NCBI GenBank assembly: GCA_964602655.1
Contig: CAZRSF010000016.1
Coordinates: 28,269-92,268, forward strand
DNA: 64,000 nt
Source: Moduliflexus sp964602655
GTDB lineage: Bacteria > Moduliflexota > Moduliflexia > Moduliflexales > Moduliflexaceae
Reading direction: 5' to 3'
The notes below the pieces were generated by a model. That model saw only the letters and a list, made by a program, of their open reading frames with translations, was not told where the DNA came from and searched no databases. Each line of letters begins with the position of its first letter. The first letter of the stretch is position 1. Shown piece after piece: positions 51,865 to 61,071 of this stretch. The translations under genes were made by a program, and so were the position numbers.

Positions 51865-52080
51865 TCACTTCAACAAGCCGACGATTTCGCCGGGATTGGG
51901 AAAGCGTCCAAGCTCTGCCTTCGAAAACATCAATCTGCCATCCACGACAACGTCGAATGCCCCGCCGCTGCCCGCGATTAACGTGGCATCCACGCCGAAG
52001 GCTTTTTTCAATTCGTCCGCCAAACTGACGGCTCGCGGTTTATAACTTCACATCGTGCAGTAGGTAATCGTAATCTTCAT
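51865..52080 (-). CDS. SelW/Rdx-family selenoprotein (Sec at codon 11)
   Basis: Reading from ATG 52080 gives MKITITYCTM, then TGA (52048-52050), then SYKPRAVSLADELKKAFGV..LIAGSGGAFDVVVDGRLMFSK..LGRFPNPGEIVGLLK, 71 residues. YCxxU.Y.PRA..L is the hallmark of Rdx (SelW/SelT-like) thioredoxin-fold proteins, with the TGA exactly at the selenocysteine of the CxxU redox site. GSGGAFDVVVDG and FP..GEI complete the family pattern. A strong GGAGGA site lies 7 nt before the ATG. A hairpin (CCGC..GCGG, 52017-52038) begins 10 nt after the TGA with GU in its loop, a plausible bacterial SECIS. Role: thiol or selenol redox. The host must have SelA/B/C/D, not in this window. Confidence 0.88.
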
Positions 52081-52143
52081 GGGTTGTTCCTCCGTGCTGA
52101 ATTGTTGTATGTGTACGAATGGAAATACGAACAAGATCGGATG

Positions 52144-52989
52144 TCAACCGCGCTGCAAAAACGCGCGGATGTCCTGAAAAAAACTGGCGATGATGTCGCG
52201 CCGAAATTTTTGGGAAAACGTGATCTGTTCGACGCGCGAGGGATTGCTGGCAATGGCGAACACGTCTTGATTGCCAAGCAATTGATGCGGCGGGACGTTC
52301 AATTGCTGCGCGTACCGTTCTCGGATATCGAAAATTCCGTCGAAGCGTGTTTTTTCGGCGGGCGCAAGGTTTTGAAATTCACGGCTCTTGCGTAAACGCT
52401 GGCCGGGCGCGCGGGCATAGTCCCTATGTTGCAGGATCATGTTCTCAAGGAAAAATTGTTCCAGAAGTCCCTGCTCCGCCATTTGCCGCAAGAGCACATC
52501 TTTGAGTTCCAACAAGTGCCTGACATCGTGTAACGCGTACTGAATGGCCTCCGCCTCTAACGGGCGTCGCGTCCATTTGTACCGCTGGAATTTCTTTTTG
52601 TGCTCCAATTCGATGCCTAAAAAGAGGTGCAGCGCGGCATGTAAATTCAGGGTGGTATGCCCTAACAATTTCACGGCGGGTTGGAGATCAAGCACGGATT
52701 TACACTCGATGTCGTGTCCGTTTTTCAGGACAGACAGATCGCTGGACGCGCCGTACATCACCTTTAACAGACGCGGATTCTCGAAGAGTTTCGCCAGGCC
52801 GTCGCGTTCGACCGCCAACGGGTCTATGATGACAAGCTGTTGTCCGTCGTAAATCTGAACGAGGCAGACTTTTTCGCCATACTCATGCAAATTGTACTCC
52901 CCTTCGATATCCACGCTGAGCACGTGACGTTCCAACGAATTCAGATACGCCACTACGGCATATTTCGCTCGCAATTCGACATAATCCAT
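52144..52989 (-). CDS. Ribonuclease D-like 3'-5' exonuclease
   Basis: A 281-residue DEDDy exonuclease that trims RNA 3' ends. Exo I is SVDIEGEYNL near residue 28, Exo II is SSDLSVLKNGHDIE (VMYGASSDL), and Exo III is YALHDVRHLLEL with Tyr and Asp. The C-terminal part has one helical region but no full HRDC pair, so it is shorter than E. coli Rnd. The start at 52989 has AAGGAG upstream; the longer frame adds an unlikely basic leader. It lies 63 nt before the selenoprotein gene on the same strand. Confidence 0.87.
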   Translation of the reverse strand: MDYVELRAKYAVVAYLNSLERHVLSVDIEGEYNLHEYGEKVCLVQIYDGQQLVIIDPLAVERDGLAKLFENPRLLKVMYGASSDLSVLKNGHDIECKSVLDLQPAVKLLGHTTLNLHAALHLFLGIELEHKKKFQRYKWTRRPLEAEAIQYALHDVRHLLELKDVLLRQMAEQGLLEQFFLENMILQHRDYARAPGQRLRKSREFQNLAPAEKTRFDGIFDIRERYAQQLNVPPHQLLGNQDVFAIASNPSRVEQITFSQKFRRDIIASFFQDIRAFLQRG

Positions 52990-53263
52990 TCCTGAAATCT
53001 CCTTTGTTCGGGACAAAAATTTTTCGCTGTATTCGATGCGTGAGCATGATCTTTTCACGCGCATGATCATGTTTCTTCGTATTATCAGCGGACAAAAAGT
53101 CAAGGAAGAAGGTCAAAAAACTTCATGGCCGCGACAAATGCTCTCATGCGATAGGCGATTATGACGGATCGCCCTGTCAGAGCGTCGAACCCTGAAAAGG
53201 CTGAATCGTGATAGTTTTTCTTGACATGCTGATTGTTATGCATCATGTTGAAAAAAAGCGTGG

Positions 53264-53309
53264 CTGTTTACGTACCGGCGGACAGGTCTGTCCGCCGGTA
53301 CGTAAACAG
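53264..53309. repeat. Perfect 22-bp palindrome upstream of the desaturase gene
   Basis: CTGTTTACGTACCGGCGGACAG, GT, and its exact complement. A shorter relative lies at 59804, at the other end of the lipid gene cluster. Confidence 0.9.
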
Positions 53310-53367
53310 TTACAAAAGAGCGAACTGTTGGAGTTGATGATGAACGATAAAAACATGGAGAGAAACA

Positions 53368-54330
53368 ATGGAGCGTCTTTCCTTGAATTCACGGCGTTTT
53401 TCGAAGGCGTTCGCGCACTGGTTCGACGCGGAAGCCGCCCTGAATGAGCAGACCGAACGCGAAAGCCGTCTCTCATACTGGCTGCGAAACGCGCCGTTTC
53501 TGCTGCTGCATCTGATGTGTTTAGGCGTGTTTTGGGTGGGATGGAGTCCGATGGCGGTCGCGACGGCGGCAGCGTTATACGTGGTGCGGATGTTCGCGAT
53601 TACCGGCTTCTTTCATCGCTATTTCTCGCATAAAGCGTTTAAAACCAATCGGTTCTGGCAGTGCGTGTTCGCGGTGATCGGCGGCATGTCGGTGCAGCGC
53701 GGGGCGCTCTGGTGGGCGGCGCATCATCGCCATCATCACCGCGTCGCCGATCATCCCGACGACGTGCATTCCCCTTTGCAGCGTGGTTTCTGGCAGAGTC
53801 ACGTCGGCTGGATTTTGGAGAGAGAAAACGCGCCGACGCCGTATCAATTTATCGGCGATTGGAAAAAATTTCCCGAACTCCGCTGGCTCAACCGATTTTA
53901 CACCATAGTTCCGATCTGTCTCGCGCTCGCGCTTTATCTTTTCGGCGGTTTTTTGGCGAAATATGCGCCGCAGACCGGCGCGAACGCCGCGCAAATGCTC
54001 ATCTGGGGTTTTTTCGTGTCAACCACCGCGCTCTTTCACGGCACGGCCACCATCAACTCGCTCGGCCATATCTTCGGCTCGCGCCGCTACGATACCCCCG
54101 ACACCAGCCGCAACAACCTGCTGTTAGCGTTCGTGACATTAGGGGAAGGGTGGCACAACAATCATCATCATTACGCGGTGTCGGCGCGGCAGGGGTTTTT
54201 CTGGTGGGAAATAGACATCACCTATTATCTGCTGGCCATATTATCCTGGCTCGGCATTATCTGGGATTTGCAGCCTGTTCCGGATCGCGTCAAACGCGAT
54301 GTGAAACAGGCGGCATCCATTCATCCATGA
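53368..54330 (+). CDS. Membrane fatty-acid (acyl-CoA type) desaturase
   Basis: A 320-residue di-iron membrane desaturase. Four hydrophobic segments and the three His boxes are visible: HRYFSH near residue 75, HHRHHH near 115 and HNNHHH near 265. It inserts a cis double bond, probably delta-9, into an acyl chain. The reaction requires oxygen, so the organism meets oxygen at least at times. Its stop overlaps the start of the FAD protein (ATGA), the first coupling of a four-gene lipid operon. Confidence 0.92.
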   Translation: MERLSLNSRRFSKAFAHWFDAEAALNEQTERESRLSYWLRNAPFLLLHLMCLGVFWVGWSPMAVATAAALYVVRMFAITGFFHRYFSHKAFKTNRFWQCVFAVIGGMSVQRGALWWAAHHRHHHRVADHPDDVHSPLQRGFWQSHVGWILERENAPTPYQFIGDWKKFPELRWLNRFYTIVPICLALALYLFGGFLAKYAPQTGANAAQMLIWGFFVSTTALFHGTATINSLGHIFGSRRYDTPDTSRNNLLLAFVTLGEGWHNNHHHYAVSARQGFFWWEIDITYYLLAILSWLGIIWDLQPVPDRVKRDVKQAASIHP

Positions 54331-55571
54331 GCAAAATCGCGATTATCGGCGCCGGAATTTCCGGCATGACAACGGCGTATTTATTGGCGCAAGAGCATGA
54401 CCTCACGATCTTCGAGACCAACGACTATATAGGCGGGCATACGCATACGATCGACGTGCCGCTCGCAGGCCGGACGTATGCGGTGGACACGGGTTTTATC
54501 GTGTTCAACGCCGCGACCTATCCCAATTTCATGGCCTTGATGCGCCGCTTGAACGTGCCCTGGCAGAATTCCGACATGTGTTTCGGCGTCACCTGCGCAA
54601 AGACCGGCCTTGAATACAGTCCGCGCAGCCTGAACGCGCTGTTTATTCAGCGCCGCAACCTGTTTTCCCTGCCGTTTTATCGGATGCTGCTCGATATTCC
54701 GCGTTTCAAGCGAGAAGCGAGCGCGCTGCTGCGAACCGAGGATGAGCGGACGACGTTAGGCGACTATCTGCGAACGCGCGGCTTTTCCGACTATTTCATC
54801 CGCTATTTTATCATTCCGATGGGCGCGGCGATCTGGTCAACCGACCCGAAGCGATTTCTCGATTTTCCAGCGCGGTATTTCGCGCAATTTTTCGAAAATC
54901 ATGGCTTTTTGAAGGTGCGTCAGCCGCAATGGTTCGTCATTCAAGGCGGCTCGCGGCAATACGTCGAACCGCTGACCCGTGCCTATCGCGACCGCATTCG
55001 CCTCAATTGTCCGGTCAGCAAAGTCACGCGCCGCCGCGATTCCGTTGAAGTCGTCCCGCGAAATGGCGAGCCGGAACGCTTCGATCAGGTCATTTTCGCC
55101 ACGCACAGCGACCAAACCGCCGCGCTGCTTGCCGACGCTTCCGACGCCGAACGCGAGATTCTCGGCGCGATTCCGTATCAGGAAAACGTGACCACGCTGC
55201 ACACGGATCGCGCCTTGCTGCCGAAACACCGTGCCGCCTGGGCGAGTTGGAATTATCATCTGCCGCAAAGCGAATCCGACCGCGTGACGCTGACCTATTA
55301 CATGAATATGCTGCAAACGCTGAACGCGCCGGAAGATTTCTGCGTCACGCTCAACCAGCCTGACGCGATTGCGCCCGACAAAGTGTTGGGAACGTACCTG
55401 TATCATCATCCGCGCTACACGCCCGCCGGAATCGCCGCGCAGAAGCGGCGGGACGAGATCAGCGGCGCGAACCGCGCCTATTTTTGCGGCGCGTACTGGG
55501 GTTACGGCTTTCACGAAGACGGCGTCAACAGCGCGTTGGCGGTCTGCAAACATTTCGGAAAAACGCTTTAA
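54327..55571 (+). CDS. FAD-dependent amine-oxidase-like protein (COG2907 type)
   Basis: A 414-residue flavoprotein. The dinucleotide-binding motif IAIIGAGISGMTTAYLL is at the N-terminus, then FETNDYIGGHTHTID, and near the C-terminus FCGAYWGYGFHEDGVNSAL closes the FAD site. Proteins of this type sit beside cyclopropane synthase genes in many bacteria and are linked to acyl-chain modification. The start at 54327 overlaps the desaturase stop; a longer alternative frame upstream would lie within the desaturase gene and is rejected. Confidence 0.91.
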   Translation: MSKIAIIGAGISGMTTAYLLAQEHDLTIFETNDYIGGHTHTIDVPLAGRTYAVDTGFIVFNAATYPNFMALMRRLNVPWQNSDMCFGVTCAKTGLEYSPRSLNALFIQRRNLFSLPFYRMLLDIPRFKREASALLRTEDERTTLGDYLRTRGFSDYFIRYFIIPMGAAIWSTDPKRFLDFPARYFAQFFENHGFLKVRQPQWFVIQGGSRQYVEPLTRAYRDRIRLNCPVSKVTRRRDSVEVVPRNGEPERFDQVIFATHSDQTAALLADASDAEREILGAIPYQENVTTLHTDRALLPKHRAAWASWNYHLPQSESDRVTLTYYMNMLQTLNAPEDFCVTLNQPDAIAPDKVLGTYLYHHPRYTPAGIAAQKRRDEISGANRAYFCGAYWGYGFHEDGVNSALAVCKHFGKTL

Positions 55572-55615
55572 AAAAGCTGAATGTTAAAAAATGAATTCAG
55601 TCATGATGGGATGAC

Positions 55616-55755
55616 AGCCCCAGCGGGGCGTGATGTGTGTAGCTGCGAGGAGATTCCACGACAGTCTCAGCCCCAACGGGGCGGCATGTCGCCCCGCTGG
55701 GGCTGAGACGAGGCGCATGACGACGGCTACACACATCACGCCCCGCTGGGGCTGA
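55616..55755. repeat. Nested REP-like palindrome (GCCCCAGCGGGGC type)
   Basis: Three CAGCCCCAGCGGGGCG-type units, the outer two pairing over GTGATGTGTGTAGC/GCTACACACATCAC. The same core occurs next to the RAYT gene at 40187. It splits the lipid operon between the FAD protein and DUF1365. Confidence 0.85.
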
Positions 55756-55780
55756 ACACTCCGGACGCGGAGGCCAAACT

Positions 55781-56542
55781 ATGCAAAGCTGCATCTATGA
55801 AGGCGATGTGCGACATCGGCGCTATCGCCCGGCGCAGAACGAATTTCGGTATCGCTTGTTTCTGATGTATCTCGATTTGGCGGAATTGCCGACGTTGTTC
55901 GATCCGTTCTGGCTCTGGTCGAATGAGCGCCCGAATATCGCCGTTTTTACACGGCGCTATCATCTCGGCGATCCGAATGTGCCGTTAGATCTGGCTGTGC
56001 GGGATTTTGTCGCGGAAAAAATCGGCGCGCGGCCTGACGGCCCGATTCGCCTGCTGACGCATTTGCAATATGTCGGCTACCGCTTCAATCCGGTCAGTTT
56101 CTACTATTGTTTCGACAAGGCCGATACCACCGTCGAAACCATTGTCGCCGAAATCAACAACACCCCCTGGAAAGAGCAGTTTTGCTACGTGCTGGGTCGG
56201 GCGCAGAACGAGCATCCGAATCCGCGCTGGCGGCGGTTTCAGTTTGCCAAAGATTTCCACGTCTCGCCGTTTATTCCGATGAATATCTGGTACGATTGGC
56301 GTTTTCAAGTTCCGGGCAACACGTTGGCCGTGCACATGATTGATTACGAGCAGCAAGACAAATTGTTCGACGCGACCTTGAAATTGACGCGGACGGAAAT
56401 CAGTCGCGGCTCGTTAGCGCGAGTGCTGGCGACGTATCCGCTGATGACCGCCAAAGTCTTTGCCATGATTCACTGGCAGGCGCTCCGGCTTTGGCTCAAA
56501 GGCGTCCCTGTGTTTCCCAATCCTTCGGAGTCGAAGAGGTAA
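55781..56542 (+). CDS. DUF1365 family protein
   Basis: A 253-residue protein of DUF1365 (COG3496). SCIYEGDVRHRRYRP at the N-terminus, LLTHLQYVGYRFNPVSFYYC and EINNTPWKEQFCYVL, then FHVSPFIPMNIWYDW are family marks. Its biochemical role is unknown, but it is nearly always found between the FAD protein and a cyclopropane synthase, as here. It ends 5 nt before the next start. Confidence 0.9.
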   Translation: MQSCIYEGDVRHRRYRPAQNEFRYRLFLMYLDLAELPTLFDPFWLWSNERPNIAVFTRRYHLGDPNVPLDLAVRDFVAEKIGARPDGPIRLLTHLQYVGYRFNPVSFYYCFDKADTTVETIVAEINNTPWKEQFCYVLGRAQNEHPNPRWRRFQFAKDFHVSPFIPMNIWYDWRFQVPGNTLAVHMIDYEQQDKLFDATLKLTRTEISRGSLARVLATYPLMTAKVFAMIHWQALRLWLKGVPVFPNPSESKR

Positions 56543-56547
56543 TTGCC

Positions 56548-57846
56548 ATGCCGAACACCATTATTCCACAAGAGATGTCCGCCCCGTCCGCCGCGCCCGG
56601 CCAATTCGACCGGCTTGCTAAGCGGCTGTTTCTGCAATTGATCGAGCCACTCGCGGTCGGACGGATCGTGCTGATTGACGGCGCTGAACGCCTGATGTTC
56701 GGCGCGGTCTCGGCGGAATGCCCGCTGACGGCGACGCTCACGGTGCGCCATCCTCGTTTCTATCGCCGCGCCATGTTCGGCGGCAATATCGGCGCGGGGG
56801 AAGCGTATATGGCGGGAGATTGGAGCGCGGACGACCTGACGGCGCTGATTCGCATCGTGCTGCGTAACCGCGCCGTGTTCAAAGGGCTGGATAAACGGTG
56901 GGCGTGGGTGACTGCGCCTGCGTTCCGGCTGTTCCATTTTTTGCGCAAAAACACCGCCGAGGGGAGCAAACTCAACATCGCGGCGCATTACGATTTGGGC
57001 AACGATTTCTACCGCCTCTTTTTGGATGAGACGATGACCTATTCGTGCGGCATTTTCGAGTCGGAAGCCGCGACGCTCGATGAGGCGTCCGTCGCCAAAT
57101 ACGACCGTCTCTGCCGCAAATTGCGCCTGTCGCCAAGCGATCACGTGTTGGAAATCGGCACGGGCTGGGGCGGATTCGCGCTCCACGCCGCGTCGAAATA
57201 CGGCTGCCGCATCACGACGACGACGATTTCGCGCCAGCAGCATGATTTCGCGCAAGAACGCTTTCGGCAGGCCGGATTGAGCGACCGCATCACGTTGTTG
57301 TTCGAGGATTACCGGAATTTGACGGGCGTGTTCGATAAATTGGTCTCGATTGAAATGATCGAAGCGGTGGGGCATCATTACTACGACGCCTATTTCAAGG
57401 TCTGCAACGACCGCCTGAAACCGGATGGTTTGGCGGCGATTCAGGCGATTACGATGGCGGATTACGACTTTCTGGAACATACGCGCACGGTGGATTTCAT
57501 TCAACGCTACATTTTCCCCGGCAGTTGCATCCCGTCTATCGCGGCGCTGTGCGCGTCGGTGGCTCGCGTGACCGACATGCGCCTCTGCCATCTGGAAGAC
57601 ATCGCGCCGCATTATGCCACCACGCTGCGCCTCTGGCGGGAACGCTTTTTCGCCAATCTCGCGGCAGTGCGTCAATTGGGCTATTCCGACACGTTCGTCC
57701 GCATGTGGGAGTATTATCTCTGCTACTGCGAAGCGGGGTTTGCGGAACATTATCTCGGCGACGCGCAATTAGTATTCATGAAGCCGCTCTGCCGTCATGC
57801 TCCGATTTTGGGGCAGATCGAACATCACGTTTCGTCGCGATCTTAA
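56548..57846 (+). CDS. Cyclopropane-fatty-acyl-phospholipid synthase
   Basis: A 432-residue SAM-dependent enzyme that adds a methylene bridge or methyl to unsaturated acyl chains of membrane lipids. N-terminal lipid-binding part (MFGGNIGAGEAYMAGDWSADDL), then AAHYDLGNDFYRLFLDETMTYSCGIF and the SAM motif LEIGTGWGGFALHAA. QHDFAQERFRQAGL and FPGSCIPS are further signatures. The ATG at 56548 has AGAGGT upstream. It is the last gene of the plus-strand lipid operon. Confidence 0.93.
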   Translation: MPNTIIPQEMSAPSAAPGQFDRLAKRLFLQLIEPLAVGRIVLIDGAERLMFGAVSAECPLTATLTVRHPRFYRRAMFGGNIGAGEAYMAGDWSADDLTALIRIVLRNRAVFKGLDKRWAWVTAPAFRLFHFLRKNTAEGSKLNIAAHYDLGNDFYRLFLDETMTYSCGIFESEAATLDEASVAKYDRLCRKLRLSPSDHVLEIGTGWGGFALHAASKYGCRITTTTISRQQHDFAQERFRQAGLSDRITLLFEDYRNLTGVFDKLVSIEMIEAVGHHYYDAYFKVCNDRLKPDGLAAIQAITMADYDFLEHTRTVDFIQRYIFPGSCIPSIAALCASVARVTDMRLCHLEDIAPHYATTLRLWRERFFANLAAVRQLGYSDTFVRMWEYYLCYCEAGFAEHYLGDAQLVFMKPLCRHAPILGQIEHHVSSRS

Positions 57847-57869
57847 CGCAAAACCCCACTCGCGCCTTG

Positions 57870-58904
57870 TTATCGTTTTCGCAAACGATAATGAGACACC
57901 AGCCATTCCTGCCCGTTGCGATAGGCCCAGAGTTCGGCGCAGGCTAAGAAAAAAATCCGCCAGCGTTGCAGCCAGAGGTCTGCGTCAGCCTCGCCATACG
58001 TTGTTTCGAATAGCGCGAGAATTTCGTCCCGATGCGCGTCCAGATTTTTCAGCCAGGCTTCGGCGGTCTGGTGGTAATGTTCACCGTTGACACGCCAATG
58101 ATCTTCGACGACGAGATAATCTTGAAAATAGAGCAGCAAATCGTCAGAAGGCATCATGCCGCCGGTAAAAAAATACCGCCCCATCCAATCATCGTCGCTT
58201 TCGACGGGGTACAGATACGCATGATCGCGATGCGTGAAAATATGCAAGAACATTTTTCCTTCCGGCTTGAGCCATCCGGCGATGTGTTGCAGCAGGGCGT
58301 CCCAGTTGCGCAGATGTTCGAACATTTCCACCGAGACCACGCGATCAAAACGGCGGTCAATGTCAAACAGATTCATATCTGCCGTCACGACCTCGACGTT
58401 GCGAAATCCGTGTTCGACGCAGGCGGCGCGGATAAACTCCCCTTGCGGGCGCGAATTCGAAACCGCGACAATCCGGCTTTGCGGATATTTTTCCGCCATC
58501 CAGAGCGTCAGAGAACCCCAGCCGCAGCCGAGATCAAGAATTTCCTGCCCATCGCGCAACTCCGCTCGTTCGCCGTATAACGCCAACATCGCTTCTTCGG
58601 CGGCGTCAAGCGTCGTCACGCCGTCCGGCCAGTAACATCCACTGTATTTCAGCCGTTTCCCAAGCGTTTTTCGGAAAAATTCCGGCGGAAGTTCGTAATG
58701 CTGCTCGTTCGCCTTCTCGGTATGCAGCGCAATCGGGCGTTGCCGCATTTCCGCGATAAATGCTTGCTGCGCGCGACGCTGCGCCTCGACATCGTGGCCG
58801 CGCCGTTCGAGCTGCAACGTCTGGAAATCGAGCCAGCGAATGCCCCAGCGAATCAGCATATCGGGCAATTTTCCCTGTTCAGCCAATGCGATTAATGCTT
58901 TCAT
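57870..58904 (-). CDS. Cyclopropane-synthase-like SAM methyltransferase
   Basis: A 344-residue methyltransferase lacking the CFA N-terminal lipid-binding part. NEQHYELPPEFFRKTLGKRLKYSGCYWPDG replaces the first CFA segment in a shorter form, SAM motif is LDLGCGWGSLTLWMA, and VSVEMFEHLRNWDALL matches the core. It resembles the class that methylates unsaturated chains or other lipids. Its ATG overlaps the stop of the DUF1295 gene upstream, so the two are coupled. It converges with the CFA gene. Confidence 0.9.
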   Translation of the reverse strand: MKALIALAEQGKLPDMLIRWGIRWLDFQTLQLERRGHDVEAQRRAQQAFIAEMRQRPIALHTEKANEQHYELPPEFFRKTLGKRLKYSGCYWPDGVTTLDAAEEAMLALYGERAELRDGQEILDLGCGWGSLTLWMAEKYPQSRIVAVSNSRPQGEFIRAACVEHGFRNVEVVTADMNLFDIDRRFDRVVSVEMFEHLRNWDALLQHIAGWLKPEGKMFLHIFTHRDHAYLYPVESDDDWMGRYFFTGGMMPSDDLLLYFQDYLVVEDHWRVNGEHYHQTAEAWLKNLDAHRDEILALFETTYGEADADLWLQRWRIFFLACAELWAYRNGQEWLVSHYRLRKR

Positions 58905-59704
58905 GGGTTGTCTCTCCTTCCTGATTGTTTTGGAAACCAGGGCAAAAAGGCGTTCGTGCGTTCCATGTAGTCGCGATACTGCGGACGGTTTGCCAGCATG
59001 GTTTTGTCTAACAGCGCGACACCGGACACCTTGAGCAGCAAGCCCGTAATCAGCAGCGGGCTAAAGATGAACCACCATCCGCCCGGCGTGGCGAGCGTGA
59101 TCAGAAACAGCCCCCACCAGACGACCATTTCGCCGAAATAATTCGGATGGCGGGTGTACGCCCACAGCCCTTGATCCATGATTTTTCCATGATTCTGCGG
59201 CTGTTTCTTGAATAACAATAATTGCCAGTCGCCAATCGTTTCGAACAGCCAACCGGCCAGCCAGACGACAACGCCGAGGCCGTCGAGCCAGGTCAAACGG
59301 GCGGGCGCTGCGGCAAGCTGGCCGAATTGCGACGCGAGCGACACGAGCCAGAGCAGCACGCCTTGCAGCAGAAAGACCGTGACAAAACTGACATACCAGT
59401 AACGCTCGCCATGTTCCTGCCGCCATGCCTGATAGCGTTTATCTTCCGGTTCGCCCCAACTGCGGTAAAAAATATGCGCCGCCAGCCGGAGACCCCAGAT
59501 CGAAATCAACGCGGCAATCAGCAGTTTGCGCCCGGCATACCCCGACGAAAGCGCATACGTCAGCCAGGCGATCAGCACGAAGCCCAGTCCCCAGAAGCCG
59601 TCAACAATGCTCACCTTCTTTTTGATGACGCTCGCGACCCAGATGCCGGTCATGAACAGCAACACTGCGCCTAAATTGATGAACACAATTGTTATTGAAG
59701 TCAT
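58901..59704 (-). CDS. DUF1295 membrane protein (steroid 5-alpha-reductase-like)
   Basis: A 267-residue membrane protein with six or more helices. YTRHPNYFGEMVVWWG is the signature of the isoprenylcysteine methyltransferase/steroid reductase-like superfamily, and GLWA and NKYxxYM-like ends agree. Members reduce or methylate double bonds in lipids. The start at 59704 gives the usual N-terminus, although its ribosome site is weak; an upstream in-frame extension to 59875 is not supported. Confidence 0.88.
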   Translation of the reverse strand: MTSITIVFINLGAVLLFMTGIWVASVIKKKVSIVDGFWGLGFVLIAWLTYALSSGYAGRKLLIAALISIWGLRLAAHIFYRSWGEPEDKRYQAWRQEHGERYWYVSFVTVFLLQGVLLWLVSLASQFGQLAAAPARLTWLDGLGVVVWLAGWLFETIGDWQLLLFKKQPQNHGKIMDQGLWAYTRHPNYFGEMVVWWGLFLITLATPGGWWFIFSPLLITGLLLKVSGVALLDKTMLANRPQYRDYMERTNAFLPWFPKQSGRRDNP

Positions 59705-59803
59705 GGTTCGCTCGTTCCCCTCCCTATCGTACCGACGAACAGCCGTGTTCGTCGCGCATTCAACCTTGAGACGTCTCACATCGCTTCTCGCACAATACGG
59801 CCT

Positions 59804-59840
59804 CGACGGACAAGGCTGTCCGTCGTTACGTACACAGTTA
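59804..59840. repeat. Palindrome at the right border of the lipid cluster
   Basis: CGACGGACA/TGTCCGTCG around AGGC, followed by TTACGTACACAGTTACAA. The tail and core match the copy at 53264, in the same orientation. Confidence 0.75.
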
Positions 59841-59898
59841 CAATGTTTTATTAGCGCCTGCTGGCAAAGAGTCAAGAGGGAAGGTCAAAAAACGAGCG

Positions 59899-60819
59899 TT
59901 AATTTCCAAGATGATAGGTGGATTGAGGCTCTAACAGCATGAACTGTTCGGACTCGACATTCTCCGAATTCTGAGGGACTCGCGGCGTGAAGTTCATGAC
60001 CAACGCCTCGACCATCGGATTTCGATTGTCTTCTTTCGCGCCAACATGATAAAAATGTTCTCGCGTCACGATCTGAAAGTCAGCCCATAATGTGTCAATA
60101 TACGGATTCTTCCGATACTGATTATGATGCCAGGTTGACAGCATAAATCGCGCCGGAGATGTTTTCAACAGGGAGGATAAATCCCGTTCATCCTGTTCAG
60201 TCCAGCCGTTAAAGTAATCAACATGGCGTCCGGCATAGGGAGGATCGCAATACACGAAATCATCTGCGGTCAGATCCGCAGCAAGCGTCGTCCGAAAATC
60301 CTGACAGAGGAACGTCCATTGGCATAGCTGGGATTTTTTATAGACAAACTCAATTTGATTCACGATCTTGGTAATATAGGCGCGTGAAAATCGTTCAGGC
60401 TTATGCCCGAAAGGGACATTGAATTTTCCCTGTCGGTTAAAACGAATCACACCATTAAAACATGAACGGTTTAACAGAAGAAAATCGAGCGGTTTTGGGC
60501 TGTCGTTAAATCGTTTTCTGACTTCGTAGTAATACGCCTGCCCATGCGCTGACAGTTGCTTCCCCTCCGCAATAAGAAATTCGCGAACAATTCCCGGAGT
60601 GATTTCCCCCTGATTGATCGCCGAATAAAACGCAATGATATGAGGGTTGCTATCGCAAAATAGCGCCGTATGCGGGGCAATATTCGAACCAACCACGCCA
60701 GACCCGACAAACGGCTCGATCCACCGTCCGCGCTCGTTCCAACGCATGGTGTCTTGAATCCAGGGAACCAACTTACTTTTAATTCCCTGACACTTGATGG
60801 GAGGAATGTGTATGCTCAT
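59899..60819 (-). CDS. D12-class DNA adenine methyltransferase, orphan
   Basis: A 306-residue methylase. Motif X is CQGIKSKLVPWI, motif I is WIEPFVGSGVVGS, motif IV is YCDPPYAGRH. It resembles the DpnII/Dam group with the order of motifs of alpha-class enzymes. No endonuclease gene is next to it, so it may be an epigenetic regulator or a leftover of a lost restriction system. It is not closely similar to the methylase at 25904. Confidence 0.9.
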   Translation of the reverse strand: MSIHIPPIKCQGIKSKLVPWIQDTMRWNERGRWIEPFVGSGVVGSNIAPHTALFCDSNPHIIAFYSAINQGEITPGIVREFLIAEGKQLSAHGQAYYYEVRKRFNDSPKPLDFLLLNRSCFNGVIRFNRQGKFNVPFGHKPERFSRAYITKIVNQIEFVYKKSQLCQWTFLCQDFRTTLAADLTADDFVYCDPPYAGRHVDYFNGWTEQDERDLSSLLKTSPARFMLSTWHHNQYRKNPYIDTLWADFQIVTREHFYHVGAKEDNRNPMVEALVMNFTPRVPQNSENVESEQFMLLEPQSTYHLGN

Positions 60820-61071
60820 GGCAATTTCTTCCGATTGGCCGATTTCGGCGGTTTACGCACAATGAATATGAACTTGCAGACGCTGTCAAGAACTCTCTTC
60901 CCCTATTTTTTACAAGGATGATCGTCATTCTAAACTGCGCAGCGATTCTTCGGCGGGAACGAGAAAAATCATTTCCAGAATTTTTTCGTTGACAAGAATC
61001 TTTCGACTCGTCAGGGTTGCCGCGTCGTAACAATTTGGCGTCAACACGCTTGTGAGAACGAGAAAAACGAG

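Noticed and set aside
53661..55571. A 636-codon plus-strand frame starting inside the desaturase gene
   Set aside because: Only its last 414 codons, from 54327, are the FAD protein; the first part overlaps the desaturase, is Arg/Ser-rich and lacks any domain.
60989..61017. Strong promoter for the trp leader
   Set aside because: TTGACA is perfect, but the -10 region at 17-nt spacing (CAGGGT) is poor, so it is not listed as a separate feature.
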